DNA of 64,000 nucleotides from Blastobasis lacticolella (GCA_905147135.1 LR990061.1:6300026-6364025); one strand, 5' to 3'; shown: positions 46,701 through 57,989, counted from the stretch's first letter. Notes: generated by a model from the sequence alone, not told the origin. Program-made: numbers and translations.

Positions 46701-47642
46701 GTTTGTAATATAATACATTGACCATGATTACCTTTTTAATATGCCTTGAGTAGCTGGATGCTGCTGTAGGTCTTTTCAAAATTATAATTCTTTACCTAAT
46801 ATTTTAATTATAATATTTTTGTTTGTTAAGTACCAATTTTTTATAGAATAGAATAGAATAGAATATCATTTATTGCTCAAAATGTGGTAGGAATACAATA
46901 GTTGTTAAAATTAGTTATAGTTACCTTATTTACCGTCAATATCTATCTACTCATGCAACTCCATACATACCTTATCTTTGGCACAAAATTTGACGTAGGT
47001 AATTAGTTTTTGCCGTCATCTTAAGGTTCCTGCGAGAACAATTTACAATGCTATGCTATTTTTATTATTTATTTACAATTCTAGGCTATAAACTAAATTA
47101 CTGCCAGTATCCCCAAATCAGTAATTCCTTCAGCAGATATAACAAACACCCACCCCTGAAAAAAACCTGCGAAAACGAATTCCATTCTTACAAATTTTCG
47201 CATTAATAACAATAAGTAGTGTAGTAGGAACAAGTTGGATAGTAGGATATTTATAAAGAAATTTAATAGTCCAAACGCGGCGACCTCACCGCGACTCCCG
47301 GAGGCCTAGTCCATAATTTCGGGTGCGGTCATTATGACACGTCTCAATTGAGTTTCAACACATAAATCGTAATAAGTGGACGGTTGGATGCGGGTGGCCC
47401 GGGATTACCGCATTAGGCCGGCTGTAATTTACTATCCATTAAAATTGACTCGTGTAGCGCCGAATCCCATTGCCGGAATAGGAATGCCTTCATTGTCTAA
47501 GTTTTATCATAGTAATGGATGGAATGATATTGTTCGACCGATGAGATTCTTTTGAAGAGCTTCATTTGGAGTGACTCGATAGATAAGTTGCCTACTGATC
47601 TGAAAGTTTTGACTTCGAAAGTTCATAATTTAAATACATACA
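46701..47642. other. AT-rich gene-free stretch
   Basis: Contains (GAATA)n at 46853 followed by ATCATTTATTGCTC, probably a LINE tail. 47270-47460 is a unique GC-richer piece. Confidence 0.35.
46853..46870. repeat. (GAATA)n microsatellite
   Basis: Tandem AGAATAGAATAGAATAGAAT; also at 25398-25415 (as TTCTA) and 27668. Probably a LINE tail. Confidence 0.6.
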
Positions 47643-48049
47643 TGGGCAATTCTACTATTTCGTGACCATAATTTTTCGTCACTTTTTCGTAAAATGCTTA
47701 TTATAGAAAACTTGGCAATTAATTCGATTTTTTATTTTTGGTTGAGAAAGAGGCCTAATTATGCTATCAATTCCGATAGCTTTGTTTAATAAATAATCAC
47801 TATAAATATTCTTAATCAGGGTAACTCAGTGGTCCTTGATTGTCTCCCAATTTGTATGAAAATGAGGCATTTACCACTGCGTTACCATCTTTTTACAATT
47901 ATCAATATTAATATATGAATTTTGGTAACCATTTTCCGAAAATTTAGTTCAGGCAGAATTAAGAAACATACTTTTTATACACCATTTCAGTATTCATCAT
48001 ACTTTTTTCTACCAATACATTAATGGCCACGAAAAAGTAGAATGACCCA
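47643..48049. mobile_element. 407-bp TIR element with 6-bp target-site duplication
   Basis: The ends TGGGCAATTCTACT (47643) and AGTAGAATGACCCA (ending 48049) pair over 23 of 27 positions. CATACA flanks both sides (47637-47642 and 48050-48055). No transposase frame is inside. The superfamily is not clear. Confidence 0.7.
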
Positions 48050-48121
48050 CATACAAAAACTCTCAAGTTCTTATCCCACAGCTGTAGCAGTTGCGAAAAT
48101 GGAGTTATTTAAATTAAGGTA

Positions 48122-48330
48122 TGCACACATCGCCATCAGGCCCCAAATTTAGCTGAGCTTGTGTTATAGGTGCTAGACAACTGATAGGTAAACTACATAT
48201 GCTTATTATACATGTTACACCCTGACCCGTAACAGAAATTAAAATTCGTTTCACTTTCTGCACTGGGAATCGAACTCAAGACCTCTTGTGTGGCAGACAT
48301 GTTAACCACAGAACCCCTCAGGTCGTCAAA
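48122..48330 (-). mobile_element. SINE family A, near full length
   Basis: The minus strand reads TTTTGACGACCTGAGGGGTT, a degenerate B box GAGTTCGATTCCC, CGGGTCAGGGTGTAAC, and GCTAAATTTGGGGCCTGATG. It is moderately diverged. Confidence 0.75.
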
Positions 48331-48446
48331 ATCTGCTAGTTTGGGGATACCTAGGTAGAATTGTGTTTATTATTAACCAGCTGTAGACAGATAACTTTTA
48401 AATCGAGCCTTGGCTGACGAGCAAAGCTATCCTTGGTACGCGTGTT

Positions 48447-48520
48447 GCAGATGTTCTAGACGACGGTGGCCACTTTCCGTCAGGTGGACCGTGGGCCTCC
48501 TTATGCATTAAAAAAACGTG
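48447..48520 (+). mobile_element. LINE/SINE 3'-end repeat
   Basis: TAGACGACGGTGGCCACTTT followed by CCTCCTTATGCATTAAAAAA. It gives the undisturbed 3' end of the copy that is split at 48.8-49.18 kb. Confidence 0.55.
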
Positions 48521-48599
48521 ACCAAGCCGAAGATGGCGATGCCCACCTAGAAGCAGCCTGTTTACTCTCAACTACATACTTGCAACCCATTTAATACTG

Positions 48600-48817
48600 G
48601 TGGCGCGTCGTTGGCTCATTGGGTAACGAGTCCACCTATACTATAACAGTGCCGTCATGTACCAATGACTTTTTCAGACCTATGTACATTAGTTGAACAC
48701 TACCGGATACTGTTACGGTGAGCACATTTCATCGACTGTATATAACCATGATCCAATCTGGACAGGTTCCCCTGTTAGGGTCACGGAGGTCAGAAGCCAG
48801 TCGCTCTACTGTAGGCA
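48600..48817 (+). mobile_element. SINE family B, 5' part of a nested copy
   Basis: The head TCGTTGGCTCATTGGGTAAC is tRNA-like (A box). CATGTACCAATGACTTTTTC and the body to CGCTCTACTGTA follow. The copy resumes at about 49184 with AATTACCTGATCAGCCATG. Confidence 0.75.
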
Positions 48818-49183
48818 TGTCTACAGCTACCTCCAAGACCGGCACCGCATCCGGTTGCAGATGTCCTGGACGATGGTGGCCGCTTTACAAAGTGGATCGT
48901 CTATCCGTGTAGAGCTCGTCTAATCTAAAATGACGCGCCCCACTATCGCATTAACGCACACAAGCAAGTTTAAAATATGGACGCAATACATATACAAATG
49001 CCGTTGTAATTGGTCATTCAGTTGCCGGTGAAATACAAACGTAGGAGCACGCGTCGTTCATTGGCTCCCACACAGATAAAGTGTCGTTATCAATATTTGC
49101 ACTCACACATCGAAATCAACTAACTAAGTAGTGGGGCGCGTCATTTTAAACTAGACGAGTTCTACCTCCTTAGGTAATACAAA
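48818..49183 (+). mobile_element. LINE/SINE 3' end inserted in SINE B, itself split by a TIR element
   Basis: ACCGGCACCGCATCCGGTTG and GGACGATGGTGGCCGCTTT up to 48908. After the TIR element it resumes with CTCCTTAGGTAATACAAAAA. The intact relative at 48447-48520 has CCTCCTTATGCATTAAAAAA at this point. Confidence 0.6.
48909..49165. mobile_element. 257-bp TIR element with 37-bp ends
   Basis: 48909-48945 and 49129-49165 are inverted repeats matching at 34 of 37 positions (inner block AAAATGACGCGCCCCACTA identical). It has no coding frame. Confidence 0.75.
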
Positions 49184-49460
49184 AATAATTACCTGATCAG
49201 CCATGTCAAGGTGGACCCGGGGCTCCCGCGCGCAGAGGGCTTAGTGTGAGTTTCGCTTGAATTTTACTTTACTATCGCGTTTGCGTTTACGTCGAAATTA
49301 GTATGAAGAAAAAAACTTCATTTACGTACCACTAGACGGCGCTATACATTTTTTCATACTAATTTTCACGTAAACGCAAACGCGATAGTAAAGTAAAATC
49401 GAAGCGAAACTCACACTAAGCCCTCAGAGCACAACCGCGATATTGACATTAGCAGGTAAA
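49184..49460 (+). mobile_element. SINE family B, 3' part of a nested copy
   Basis: AATTACCTGATCAGCCATG, AAGGTGGACCCGGGGCTCCC, then a foldback element (49235-49425) and the SINE end CAGAGCACAACCGCGATATT. Confidence 0.7.
49235..49425. mobile_element. 191-bp near-perfect foldback element
   Basis: The arms of about 74 bp (GAGGGCTTAGTGTGAG outward, through TACTATCGCGTTTGCG) pair at about 70 positions around a 43-nt centre. It lies inside the 3' part of a SINE B. The target-site duplication is ambiguous (CAGAG-like on both sides). Confidence 0.8.
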
Positions 49461-49950
49461 ACCTTAGAAGATTAAACCAACTTCCAAACAACTTTAGTCA
49501 TAAATAACTCATAGTACCTACCAAAACTCTCAAAGGTGGTTAACTTGACCAGCAGAGCTATCTTGATGGTAAACGATTACCGTCATAAGGAATCTGAGAT
49601 GTGGTAACCGCCTCCGGGGCCTCGACCAATCACCGTCGAGTCCGCGTGCGCTTGCCATCCAAACGTGGAGTAATTGATTTTGAATTAAGAACTACATGAG
49701 TACTAATGGCAGCAGATTATAGAGTAGTTGGATAGACAAATGTATGGTAGCATTTGTGAGGATATAGTAATCTATGATCTTGTGCAAATAACTATACGGA
49801 CTACGAATAAATAATACATTACAATCGTACAGATCGTATGGAAGCACCTACAGAGCGCGCGAGTTCATGTCCATCGGGTCCGACCGTCTTACTCGAACGG
49901 ATTACATCTCAATGCTCAATGCTCAAACTGCAACCGAGTCAGATGGCGAG
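49461..49950. other. Gene-free stretch
   Basis: Unique DNA of mixed composition; nothing recognised. Confidence 0.35.
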
Positions 49951-50183
49951 TATGTAATTCACACAGCGCCATCTAGCCCCAAAATAGCAAAACTTGTGTT
50001 ATAGATGTTAGATTACTTATATACATATTTTAAATCCATACTTACCTATTATACATAATGCACCCAAACTCATAACAGAAATTAAAATTCATCATTTCAA
50101 TTTGGAATCAATGTCAAAGCCGGGAATTGGGACCTCTGCGTGGCAGACCGGTATGTAAACCAACTGACCCATTCAGGTCATCA
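49951..50183 (-). mobile_element. SINE family A, near full length
   Basis: The minus strand reads TTGATGACCTGAATGGGTCA, CCGGTCTGCCACGCAGAGG, and ends in GGGGCTAGATGGCGCTGTG. The B-box region is disrupted. Confidence 0.75.
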
Positions 50184-50654
50184 ATAACATATTTTCCACG
50201 AAACCTCTACCCAAAGCCTAAACCAAACCTCTATTTATTCATTTCGATAAACCATATAGGTAATTGGTTCCACGGCCAAATGAGAACCACCGAATTACTG
50301 GTGGCTCGCATTTCCGCCATAAAAAGCTAAAAATAGCTCATCCACAAACACATCGGCATATAAAGGTCGCCACACACATCGCGACAAATTGAGATGTGTC
50401 ATAATCATAACTATGGCCGTAATCATAATAGACACGCAGCATATTGCTACCGATTTCTTTTTTCTTTTACCTTTTTTTCTTTCTGATTCGGCGGTTCTTT
50501 TGTTTCTGGTGTCAAATAGTGCGTAATGAGGGTGGCTGTTTCCGCTAGGTGACGAGCAAGCCTCCATTAAGCTTGATCGAATTGTGGGCACTTTTCCTTT
50601 TTTGGGGTTACGAGTGTCAAGGCACCTTGGGGTTTACCGACTTTTATAAAATTA
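50184..50654. other. Gene-free stretch
   Basis: A 98-codon minus frame at 50295-50591 is not recognisable and starts in low-complexity DNA. Confidence 0.35.
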
Positions 50655-50850
50655 CCAATCCTACACTCGTGGGTGTCAAATGTTTTTTAGACAAAGGAGC
50701 CTCGAACTAGGGCTTCCGTAGACTGGAAAATGAGCAGTCATTGTAATATTTATAGTACTGCGTGGATATTATGGCAATGACTTCCCTTTTTCGTGGGACA
50801 GGCCTTATTTCCTGCAGTGGACTGTTATGGGATGTGATGACGATGTCTCT
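50655..50850 (+). mobile_element. Family C repeat, degenerate
   Basis: CACTCGTGGGTGTCAAATG, GTAGACTGGAAAATGAGCAG, CTGCAGTGGACTGTTATGGG and GTGATGACGATG. Confidence 0.65.
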
Positions 50851-51202
50851 GTTCTGTTCGTAGCCATAGAGAAAATATTTACTAAAGTAATAGAGGAGAC
50901 ACCGCAAGTACTTTCTTTGAACCACGCTTTGCGGTCCATGGACAACAGTGGCCGCAGTCAGTTCTGAGACATTGCGCGACGCGGACCAATCTGACAGTGG
51001 CTTGGATATTCAAAAAAACGCCATCTTGTGCATTAAAAACTGTTCGAACCATTCGAGGGCCAAAAATAAAGAAAATGATAACATTTCATCGGTCATTCTA
51101 TGGCTTAGCAGCCTCCCCCCGCACCTCCCGCACGTGACAGGTTGGTACAATATTTTTGTTTGTCTTCTTCTTCTTATCGAGTCGATGGACTAAAACTCTC
51201 AC
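50851..51202. other. Spacer and LINE 3' UTR
   Basis: 51165-51202 is the 3' UTR and (GAA)n tail of the minus-strand LINE. The rest is unassigned. Confidence 0.4.
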
Positions 51203-51709
51203 TTATACTTTATTCGCCCAGTATTCGGCGACGGAAACAGCGTTTGAACTGGCCTCGAACAAGTCCTCCATGGTACAAGTTTTAGGGCACGCCGAGCATG
51301 AAACGAGGTGGTCCATAGTTTGCGGAGATATCCCACAGTCGCACTGAGAACTGTCATTTGTATATCCCCACTTAAAGAGATTCTCTTTGCATCGGCCCAC
51401 CTGGGTTCGCAGCCGATTTAACGCCTTCCAGGTTGGCCACGGAAGTTTGTTTCCGGGTGGGAGCTTTTCAGTAGGAGGGATAAAGGCGGGATTAGAAAAT
51501 TCAGTGATCCACAGGTTTCTTCTGGCCGTGGGGACGTCACTTTCACAGGCAGTGGTGGACGTCAAGAAACTGGATCGGCTTTTCAATCTCTTGACAGTAG
51601 GTTCCTGACCATAGAGAGTTTTTGTTTGTGATGGCTGCTCTATTACGTTAGTAAATAATTTCTCTATGTTCGTAGCATCGCAGCTCCCGAATGGATGGAC
51701 CGATTTCAA
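51203..51709 (-). pseudogene. 5'-truncated LINE: C-terminal part of a reverse transcriptase polyprotein
   Basis: The minus-strand frame ends with a typical non-LTR retrotransposon ORF2 C terminus: LNRLRTQVGRCKENLFKWGY, then a CDCG...H..SC..CP zinc-knuckle-like cluster, CTMEDLFEAS, and NAVSVAEYWANKV before TAA at 51203-51205. No reverse transcriptase core is present, so the copy is 5'-truncated and dead. Clear LINE coding starts at about 51650. The outer residues to 51709 look like another repeat (compare GGTCCATCCATTCGGGAGC at about 51680). The frame starts at TTG, not ATG. The 3' UTR continues to a (GAA)n tail at about 51165-51180. The same 3' UTR recurs at 25300-25370, and the same protein end at 53710-53831. 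Jockey-like or a related clade is likely. Confidence 0.8.
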
Positions 51710-52831
51710 TACGATTTTCTTTTTTTTAAGAGACAGTTTTATTTAAATGGGACTCACCTAGCTTGTTTAATTAAAATCGGTTCAGCCTTATAGGAAATAA
51801 CAGCCGGACAGGCTATTATTTTCTGTCTATTCGTGAGCGTAACCGTTTCCAAAAATCTTTAGAGATTAACGTGGAGATAAACTCGACATGTCTTTTTATA
51901 AGTTTATATTTAACTTCAGTTGTATGTTCTGGAATCTTACAAGCCTAATTTGAACCACTTCTCGGCGTTCTTTACGTTTTATGAAAAAATGGTTTTCATT
52001 TGATAATTTATTTATGGAGGATACTCATTCCTACTGCTGCAACTTCAGTACTTACCCACTGACAGCAAGCTGGTCGGCAAGATCTAAAAAGAGCCATTTT
52101 TGTTACGTCATACGATAAAACACTAAACCTAGGTTAAGACCTAATGGCATTATAGGTATACTAAGTCCCTATAAAACAAAGACGCCGTGCTGCCTCGCTA
52201 TCACTTCTTATTCGCCTCTTACCTTCTAAACTACGTGAAGAATTCCCTAATGAAATGAATAAACTGAATTACAAGTAAGGGGCGGGTAGAACCGATATGT
52301 TCGATCAAAAGTTAGGTACTTACACAGAGCCGTTTACAATTACACACGACGCCCTTTCATAACTATAACCTTTATAAAGTAACAAATAAATTAGCAACAA
52401 AATACCATTAAATACACATATTACAAATGTATCTATGATATAAAAAGAAAAAAAATTTTAATACACTTCCCTAAATTGCATATCAGATTACATTATCCTC
52501 AATTATCAGCTCTATTCCAAAGTAATAAGGACTCAATAGTAATCCCTCATACCGACGTGGTAACGCAGGCTGGTTGTGTATCTGTCATCCTCGTGTGTCA
52601 ATGACTACGATCCATGGGTGTCATTTAATTACTCGTGACGCATATTGTCATAGATAGGGTGGCCACGTAGACAATAATTTTGGAAATGTTTTAGGCTTCA
52701 AAAAGGTTAAGGTTAAGGTATTCTGAAAGGTTTTCAGGTGGCTCGTTTGCCTGTTTGTCTGCCTTGTGAAAAAACTTATATGAATTCTTGATACCAAGAG
52801 CTTTGCATGTTCACGTGTTATAGAGGTGTGC
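51710..52831. other. Gene-free stretch
   Basis: The repeat at about 51680-51760 runs into AT-rich unique DNA. Confidence 0.35.
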
Positions 52832-52938
52832 AACGCATTAGCGATACTCTCGGTGTTGCTTATGTCTATAGGCAGTGGTGACCACTTTCCATCAGGTGGC
52901 CCGCTCGCCTGTTTACCTACCGTATGACATAAAAAAAA
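52832..52938 (+). mobile_element. LINE 3' end, same family as 45.7 kb
   Basis: The plus strand reads RGVQRISDTLGVAYVYRQW then a stop, followed by CACTTTCCATCAGGTGG and GACATAAAAAAAAA. The copy is degenerate and truncated. Confidence 0.7.
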
Positions 52939-53464
52939 ACTAACAACTTTTACTATGGTACCAACTCTGTAATCGCGAAAACATAAATCAGCTGTTTTCT
53001 GCTCTGAATTCTGCACAAATGTAAATTATAAATAAATGAATAGGTTTACATTGTGAATTTATAAGATAAATGAAATAGAATGACCTTGATCATGTAATAT
53101 AATGTTAACAAGAAACACAACGAAATTTTATACGAAAGAAATAATGTACGATTTCTGATTTAGATTAATTATCATAAAAGGAACTTGTGCGATAAGCTTT
53201 ACGTGACTAACTATAAGAGGAACTGAAAAAGAGAAGCCAGAGCAGATCCCTAGTGCAACAAAAACTTGGACACACTACTAACATCTGCAGTGCAACAATA
53301 CGAGTGATTAGCGACGCGGACGACTCAATCCTGTCGCCGCGCGTCACCGCGTCAGTGTGGTGACAACATAGACATTATAGCTTGTAGACAACACTACCAA
53401 ATTGAAGTGAAAACTTCTTCAGCACCATGCAAGCATTTCCGAATAAGAATGAATGGCAGATGTA

Positions 53465-53520
53465 TGGATGAACGACGGTTACCGCTTTCCATCAGGTGGC
53501 CTGTCCGTGAATGGCAGGAG
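53465..53520 (+). mobile_element. LINE/SINE 3'-end repeat fragment
   Basis: ACCGCTTTCCATCAGGTGGC marks a short fragment of the same 3'-end family. Confidence 0.4.
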
Positions 53521-53644
53521 TTGGTCACTATTTCACTATTCTGGGATAGGACTTTCTGATTTGTACGGTAGACCTATATCTTTAGGCACTAATAAAGGCC
53601 ATTTCTATATTTTTATGTAAATCTGTAGATGAACAGCCAATCGG

Positions 53645-53908
53645 CAGATTAAACAGACAAACCTGATGTAAAGTGGTCGCCCTTATCTATGGACATAAGC
53701 AACACAAGGATTACCACCTGCACACGCGAGGATTTGTGCGCGGCCACGGATAACGCTGTATCTGTGGCGGAGTACTGGAGTACTGGTCCTTGCAAATTTA
53801 ACACGCCACTAGTCGACACGCCAAGAAGAAGAAGCAACACAAGGGTGTCACCAATGCGTTGCCGATCTCTAGAACACCGGGGCATGTTGTTCTGGAAAAT
53901 ATTCCCCA
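53645..53908 (-). mobile_element. LINE 3' end interrupted by a second LINE fragment
   Basis: The minus strand, read across the interruption, encodes NIFQNNMPRCSRDRQRIGDTL and then the UTR with a degenerate CACTTTACATCAGG. It belongs to the 45.7-kb family. It is split at 53710-53831 by a plus-strand LINE stub, and the NUMT at 53913 adjoins its 5' side. Confidence 0.7.
53710..53831 (+). mobile_element. Inserted LINE 3' stub with 13-bp target-site duplication
   Basis: It encodes CTREDLCAATDNAVSVAEYWS, matching the C terminus of the 51.2-kb LINE, and ends in a (GAA)n tail. AAGCAACACAAGG flanks it at 53697-53709 and 53832-53844, a perfect 13-bp duplication as expected for target-primed reverse transcription. 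Confidence 0.8.
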
Positions 53909-53912
53909 CAAC

Positions 53913-54180
53913 AACTAACCCTAATCCATCTCAACCTAAAAAAATTCTAATAATATTAGGTCTAACAATTAATAAAATTATTGAAAAAACAAATAATCAT
54001 ACTAAAATAATAAATCGATTTAAATTTATTTCAGAACTTATATATCTTTTTCTATAACAAATTACTACTGAAGAAATTAATAAAACAAATATCATAAATA
54101 TTATAGATATTCAATCCAATAAAATATATATAACAATTGATCTAGAATTTAAAGAAATTAATTCTCACTTTAAATTAGAG
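53913..54180 (-). pseudogene. nad5: Nuclear copy of mitochondrial DNA (NUMT): internal fragment of nad5
   Basis: About 268 bp of extremely AT-rich DNA. Read on the minus strand with the invertebrate mitochondrial code (TGA=Trp, AGA=Ser, ATA=Met), it stays open for about 87 codons. It gives recognisable NADH dehydrogenase subunit 5 blocks: WELISLNSSSIV, LLDWMSMMFMMF, YSKSYM, LIVSPN and FLGWDGLGLV. These come from the first third of ND5, a membrane subunit of respiratory complex I. With the nuclear code the four TGA codons would be stops, so it cannot make ND5 here. Homology stops after GLGLV (about 53913), where Ser-Tyr would normally follow, and near 54180 at the other end. The intact mitochondrial frame suggests a fairly recent transfer. 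It abuts a LINE fragment on the left. Confidence 0.9.
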
Positions 54181-56597
54181 CGCCACAAACATATCTGATC
54201 CGGTGGCCAATACTGGAACTAAGTGACGCCATTTTTTTGTCATATCGATGTCAACAACAGCGATGCTGTAGATAAGTAATGTGGCCTTTTAGACCCTCCC
54301 ATTTTTTAATCACTCGCCTCGAGTTAAGTAGCTTTGCTTTTATCAGGAGACCTTACCTGCTTACCGGCAGTAACTTGCGACGTCTATGTTCTACCCGCTC
54401 TGTCGCGTTGTCACGTTGTCACGGTTGTCACCAGACAGCCGAAAGCGGTCCGAAGACGATCGATTGACGACTCGTTGATTATGATTGAAAGTGAGGTCTC
54501 AATAAGGTGAAGTGATTGTGACAGACTTGATAATGATTAACACAAGGTTGCTGATAGGGTTGGGAGGAAAATAGTTTATTTTTTTGTAGTTGTTGTTGAC
54601 AGGATCATGTCTGTATCATGTTCGTGTGATCCATGTTTTTTTTTCATTGTACGCCGCGTCTGTGTGACTAGATTTATAAAGGCAAGCCAACCTTCGATCC
54701 ATCTATTTATCAGTAAACTGTAGAGATTACATAATTGGGAAGTGGAGGACGAAAATTATGACAGACGGCAAGATCATGATGATGATAATGATAAGGGATT
54801 ACATAAAGTGATATTGGAAAAGTACTAGTTTTGGTGTGATTGCGCTTCAGCAAGCGGACACAGGGCCGATACATAAATCTTCCTATTCAAACAGAATGCT
54901 TGCTTTCGAGTCCCAATAAAGCCTATACATACGACCGAATCTACCTAAGATCCCAACAAGAGCCCACCCTAAAGCCCTACGTAGACTAAAGGTCTGTCAC
55001 AACACAGTCTTCAGTACCTATGTAAACCTTTTCAAAATATTATTAAGCACATGAACATTTTCCGATTTTTTTATTGTTTTAGTGTAAGTTTTAGTTTATT
55101 TGTTATGGTTCTGTAAATATTGTGCTTGTACATAAATAATAAATAAATAGAAAATTATAAAATACAGTTTCATTAAAACTGTAATCTTTTCGCTAACCTA
55201 AACATCTATCACTATGCTAAAACAAACAATACTATTTAGATATAACAATATCACTAATGCAATACTAATACAAACCATCAAACTATTCTCGACAGCACAT
55301 TTTCAAAGGACAATGCTAATTTTCACGGTTGGCCACAAATTTTTATAGTTAACCATCTAAAATCCTAGCAAACGTCTTTATCCGTAAATAAATATCGCAA
55401 CCGTGTCGTTTTGAATAAATATTATTAATGGGACCACCTTTTAGCGCCTCTGTATTTAGGCCGAACCCTTTTTAAGACTACAAAGTTATCTTTTCCTCCA
55501 GAAAAAACCACACTGCATACTTTCATGTTGGAGGAATATGTTTTTTTAACGTCATAATGTAACTTTGCCACGCAATTCTGAAGAGAGGTATTGACAAAGT
55601 TGTGTTCAATGCGAAAATGAACCTTATTATATAGCAGTTTAGTTGATTTTTTAGAATAGGCGACGTTGTCGAGTGTCATCTGTCATCAACGCATGTCACA
55701 TTATGATTCTTTGGCACACAAATGATTTTGGGGTCGCCTTTTAATCAGCATTCCATTCTTCGAGTTACATTTTTATGCTTGGTATGATGGCATAGCTTCC
55801 AATGCTGCTTTTCAATAAACGGTAATACAGTTCGTTCAGTGTTAAGGGGTAATGTATTGGATGGACTTTGATTTTTTTATTCCTTCATTCTAATAGTCAT
55901 CAATTACATTTAAAACGCTTTGTGATATTTTGTTGTATAATTTGCAACCGATGTGTAGGTCTAGGGTCGTACAACACATTAGTTGATCTTACATATGGAT
56001 TATCATATAGTCAGGTGATCACCTAAATAAATATTTTTTTATTTTCCTTTCCTTAATCTAGGGTACATAACCTGGGACACACCTGTTAAGCAATATTTGC
56101 CTGTGTTAGGTGTGCCCGCTCTTCTATACCATTTTAAAATATGTAAGTAGGTGCTAGGATCTAGTTTGTTGAATAACTGTTGGTACTTTCCTACTATGTT
56201 TCGAATTCCTGACAATTCAAATTACTTACATAGTACGTAAACGTAATATTTCGTAATTAAACTTTAATTTAAAGGATTTCGTAGGTATTTTGATTGATTT
56301 ATATCATAATTTACATGTAAATTTATAAGTAAGTAGATACATACAACATTAATTATTCATTTTTTCGTTTTAAAGTCGAAGAAGGCCTCAGACCAGTGTC
56401 TAAAACTGACAAAGCGCATCTCCAAAGACTGCACAAATTCTATTCTATGCTGGTCTCTACCTATAGTGGAAATCGTTAATTATTTTATTTAAAATTAATA
56501 TCAATAGCGGTTAAATTTGAAAAAAGGGTACAAGACGGTAACGATACAAACTTAAAACTTTTAAGGATTTATCAGTATCCTTTAATAATAAAAAAAT
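54181..56597. other. AT-rich gene-free stretch
   Basis: An 84-codon ATG frame on the minus strand at 55425-55679 is the best frame here. It has no recognisable domain and no expression signals, and its length fits chance. 55010-55150 resembles a LINE 3' end with AATAAATAAATAG. Confidence 0.3.
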
Positions 56598-56773
56598 ATG
56601 CTAGGACAAATTCACACAGCGTCAACTACCCCTATAATTTTTTAAAATATATTTAATTACAACCCGTAACCAAAATTAAAATTCATCATTTAAATTTCTG
56701 TTCGGCTGGGAATCGAACTTGGGACCTCAGCGTGGCGACCGGCATGTCAACCAACTGAACCACTCAGATCATC
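56598..56773 (-). mobile_element. SINE family A
   Basis: The minus strand reads ATGATCTGAGTGGTTCAGTT, B box CAAGTTCGATTCCCAG, CAGAAATTTAAATGATGAAT, and a diverged 3' end GCTGTGTGAATTTGTCC. Confidence 0.75.
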
Positions 56774-57989
56774 ATAAACTCAAGGTCGCCTTTCGAGCTC
56801 TATACTGATAAATCGCGGTAATGGGTCTCAGAAGGTTATCTCACTCCGCTTTATAGTGCTGTAATCGCTTAGTATTTATTACTTATATCGTCTGCGCATT
56901 GACTACGATCCGTCTACAGCGCACTCTGTTAATGCTCGCTCATTTTAGGGCTAAACGTAGCTCGCTGCAGCGCTAAAATGCTGCATCGTTTGCTGAGCTT
57001 GGCTAAGAGTTTATGTATGTGTTTGCTTGTGTTTAGTTGTGTTTAAATAAGGGCAATTACAGATCTAGTTAATAAACTTAACAATAATATTAGTATAACT
57101 TAATATTAGTGTATTAAAGTAAACTTAATATTAGTATACATTTCATTTCAGTTGTTGTCACATCATTATTATAGCTGTCAATAATCCTGTCAGGACCTGC
57201 AAGAGTGTTTTGGATGCTATCTAATGGTCATTAAATCAAACAAAACCTTTATCTTTCGAAATTTTTTAATTCTACGCAGCGACAAATGAGCAGACAGCCC
57301 ACCCGAGGGTAAGCAGTAACTGTCGCTCATAACATCTACGATTCAAGCATTTAGATCAATTTACAATTCAAGTCTATGAAAATAAAATAAATATTTTCAG
57401 GTACATGAGCTTTAAATTCGTATAAATGGGTCCATTATTATCAATAAAGCTTATTTTATTTAAAATCCCTAAGCTTTTCTATGAATGTACAAGTGTTAAA
57501 TAAAGTAAATATTAAACTTATTTTACTAGGAACTTATTTAAAATACTTATTTGACTAAAATAAAATAATCAATACTCAGTTACCTATATCATTAAAAATA
57601 AATAAATAATAGAAAAAAGCATTTTCGCTGGGTGATTGAATATCTAAATGACCTGCAAACACTAGGCATCCTATCGAGGATAGAAAGTGGTGGCATGTTA
57701 TTGAAGGCCCAAAATCCACTCCGCACGTCGAACAGCGCACTGAGTAAAAAAGAAAATAAAAATAATAAATCCATCGCTAAGCCAAGGCGCCATTTTACCG
57801 CCCGCAGACCTCCGCGGCCGATTAGCGGTGGCTGTGTCGCTTCTCTCATTACGGCGGCCCTAATTGCGCCGGTCAAAAGCGCCGCCAGCTTTCATCTTGC
57901 CGCCGGGCCGCGCACGGTGCGAGCGGCAGCGGGAGCGGAGGCGGAAGCGGTGGGCCAAGACGATGATGGTGGAGCATCATCATCTAGGC
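56774..57989. other. Gene-free stretch ending in a CpG-rich island
   Basis: 57780-57970 is strongly CpG-rich (GCGCCATTTTACCGCCCGC, CATTACGGCGGCCCTAATTG) and unlike its AT-rich surroundings. It could be a promoter or Polycomb-type element. The frames on both strands start at GTG or in AT-rich DNA and are not convincing genes. Confidence 0.3.

Noticed and set aside
55425..55679. 84-codon minus-strand ATG frame containing SGGKDN
   Set aside because: The length is within chance for this window. SGGKDN alone does not support an ATP-pyrophosphatase, and no other motif is present.
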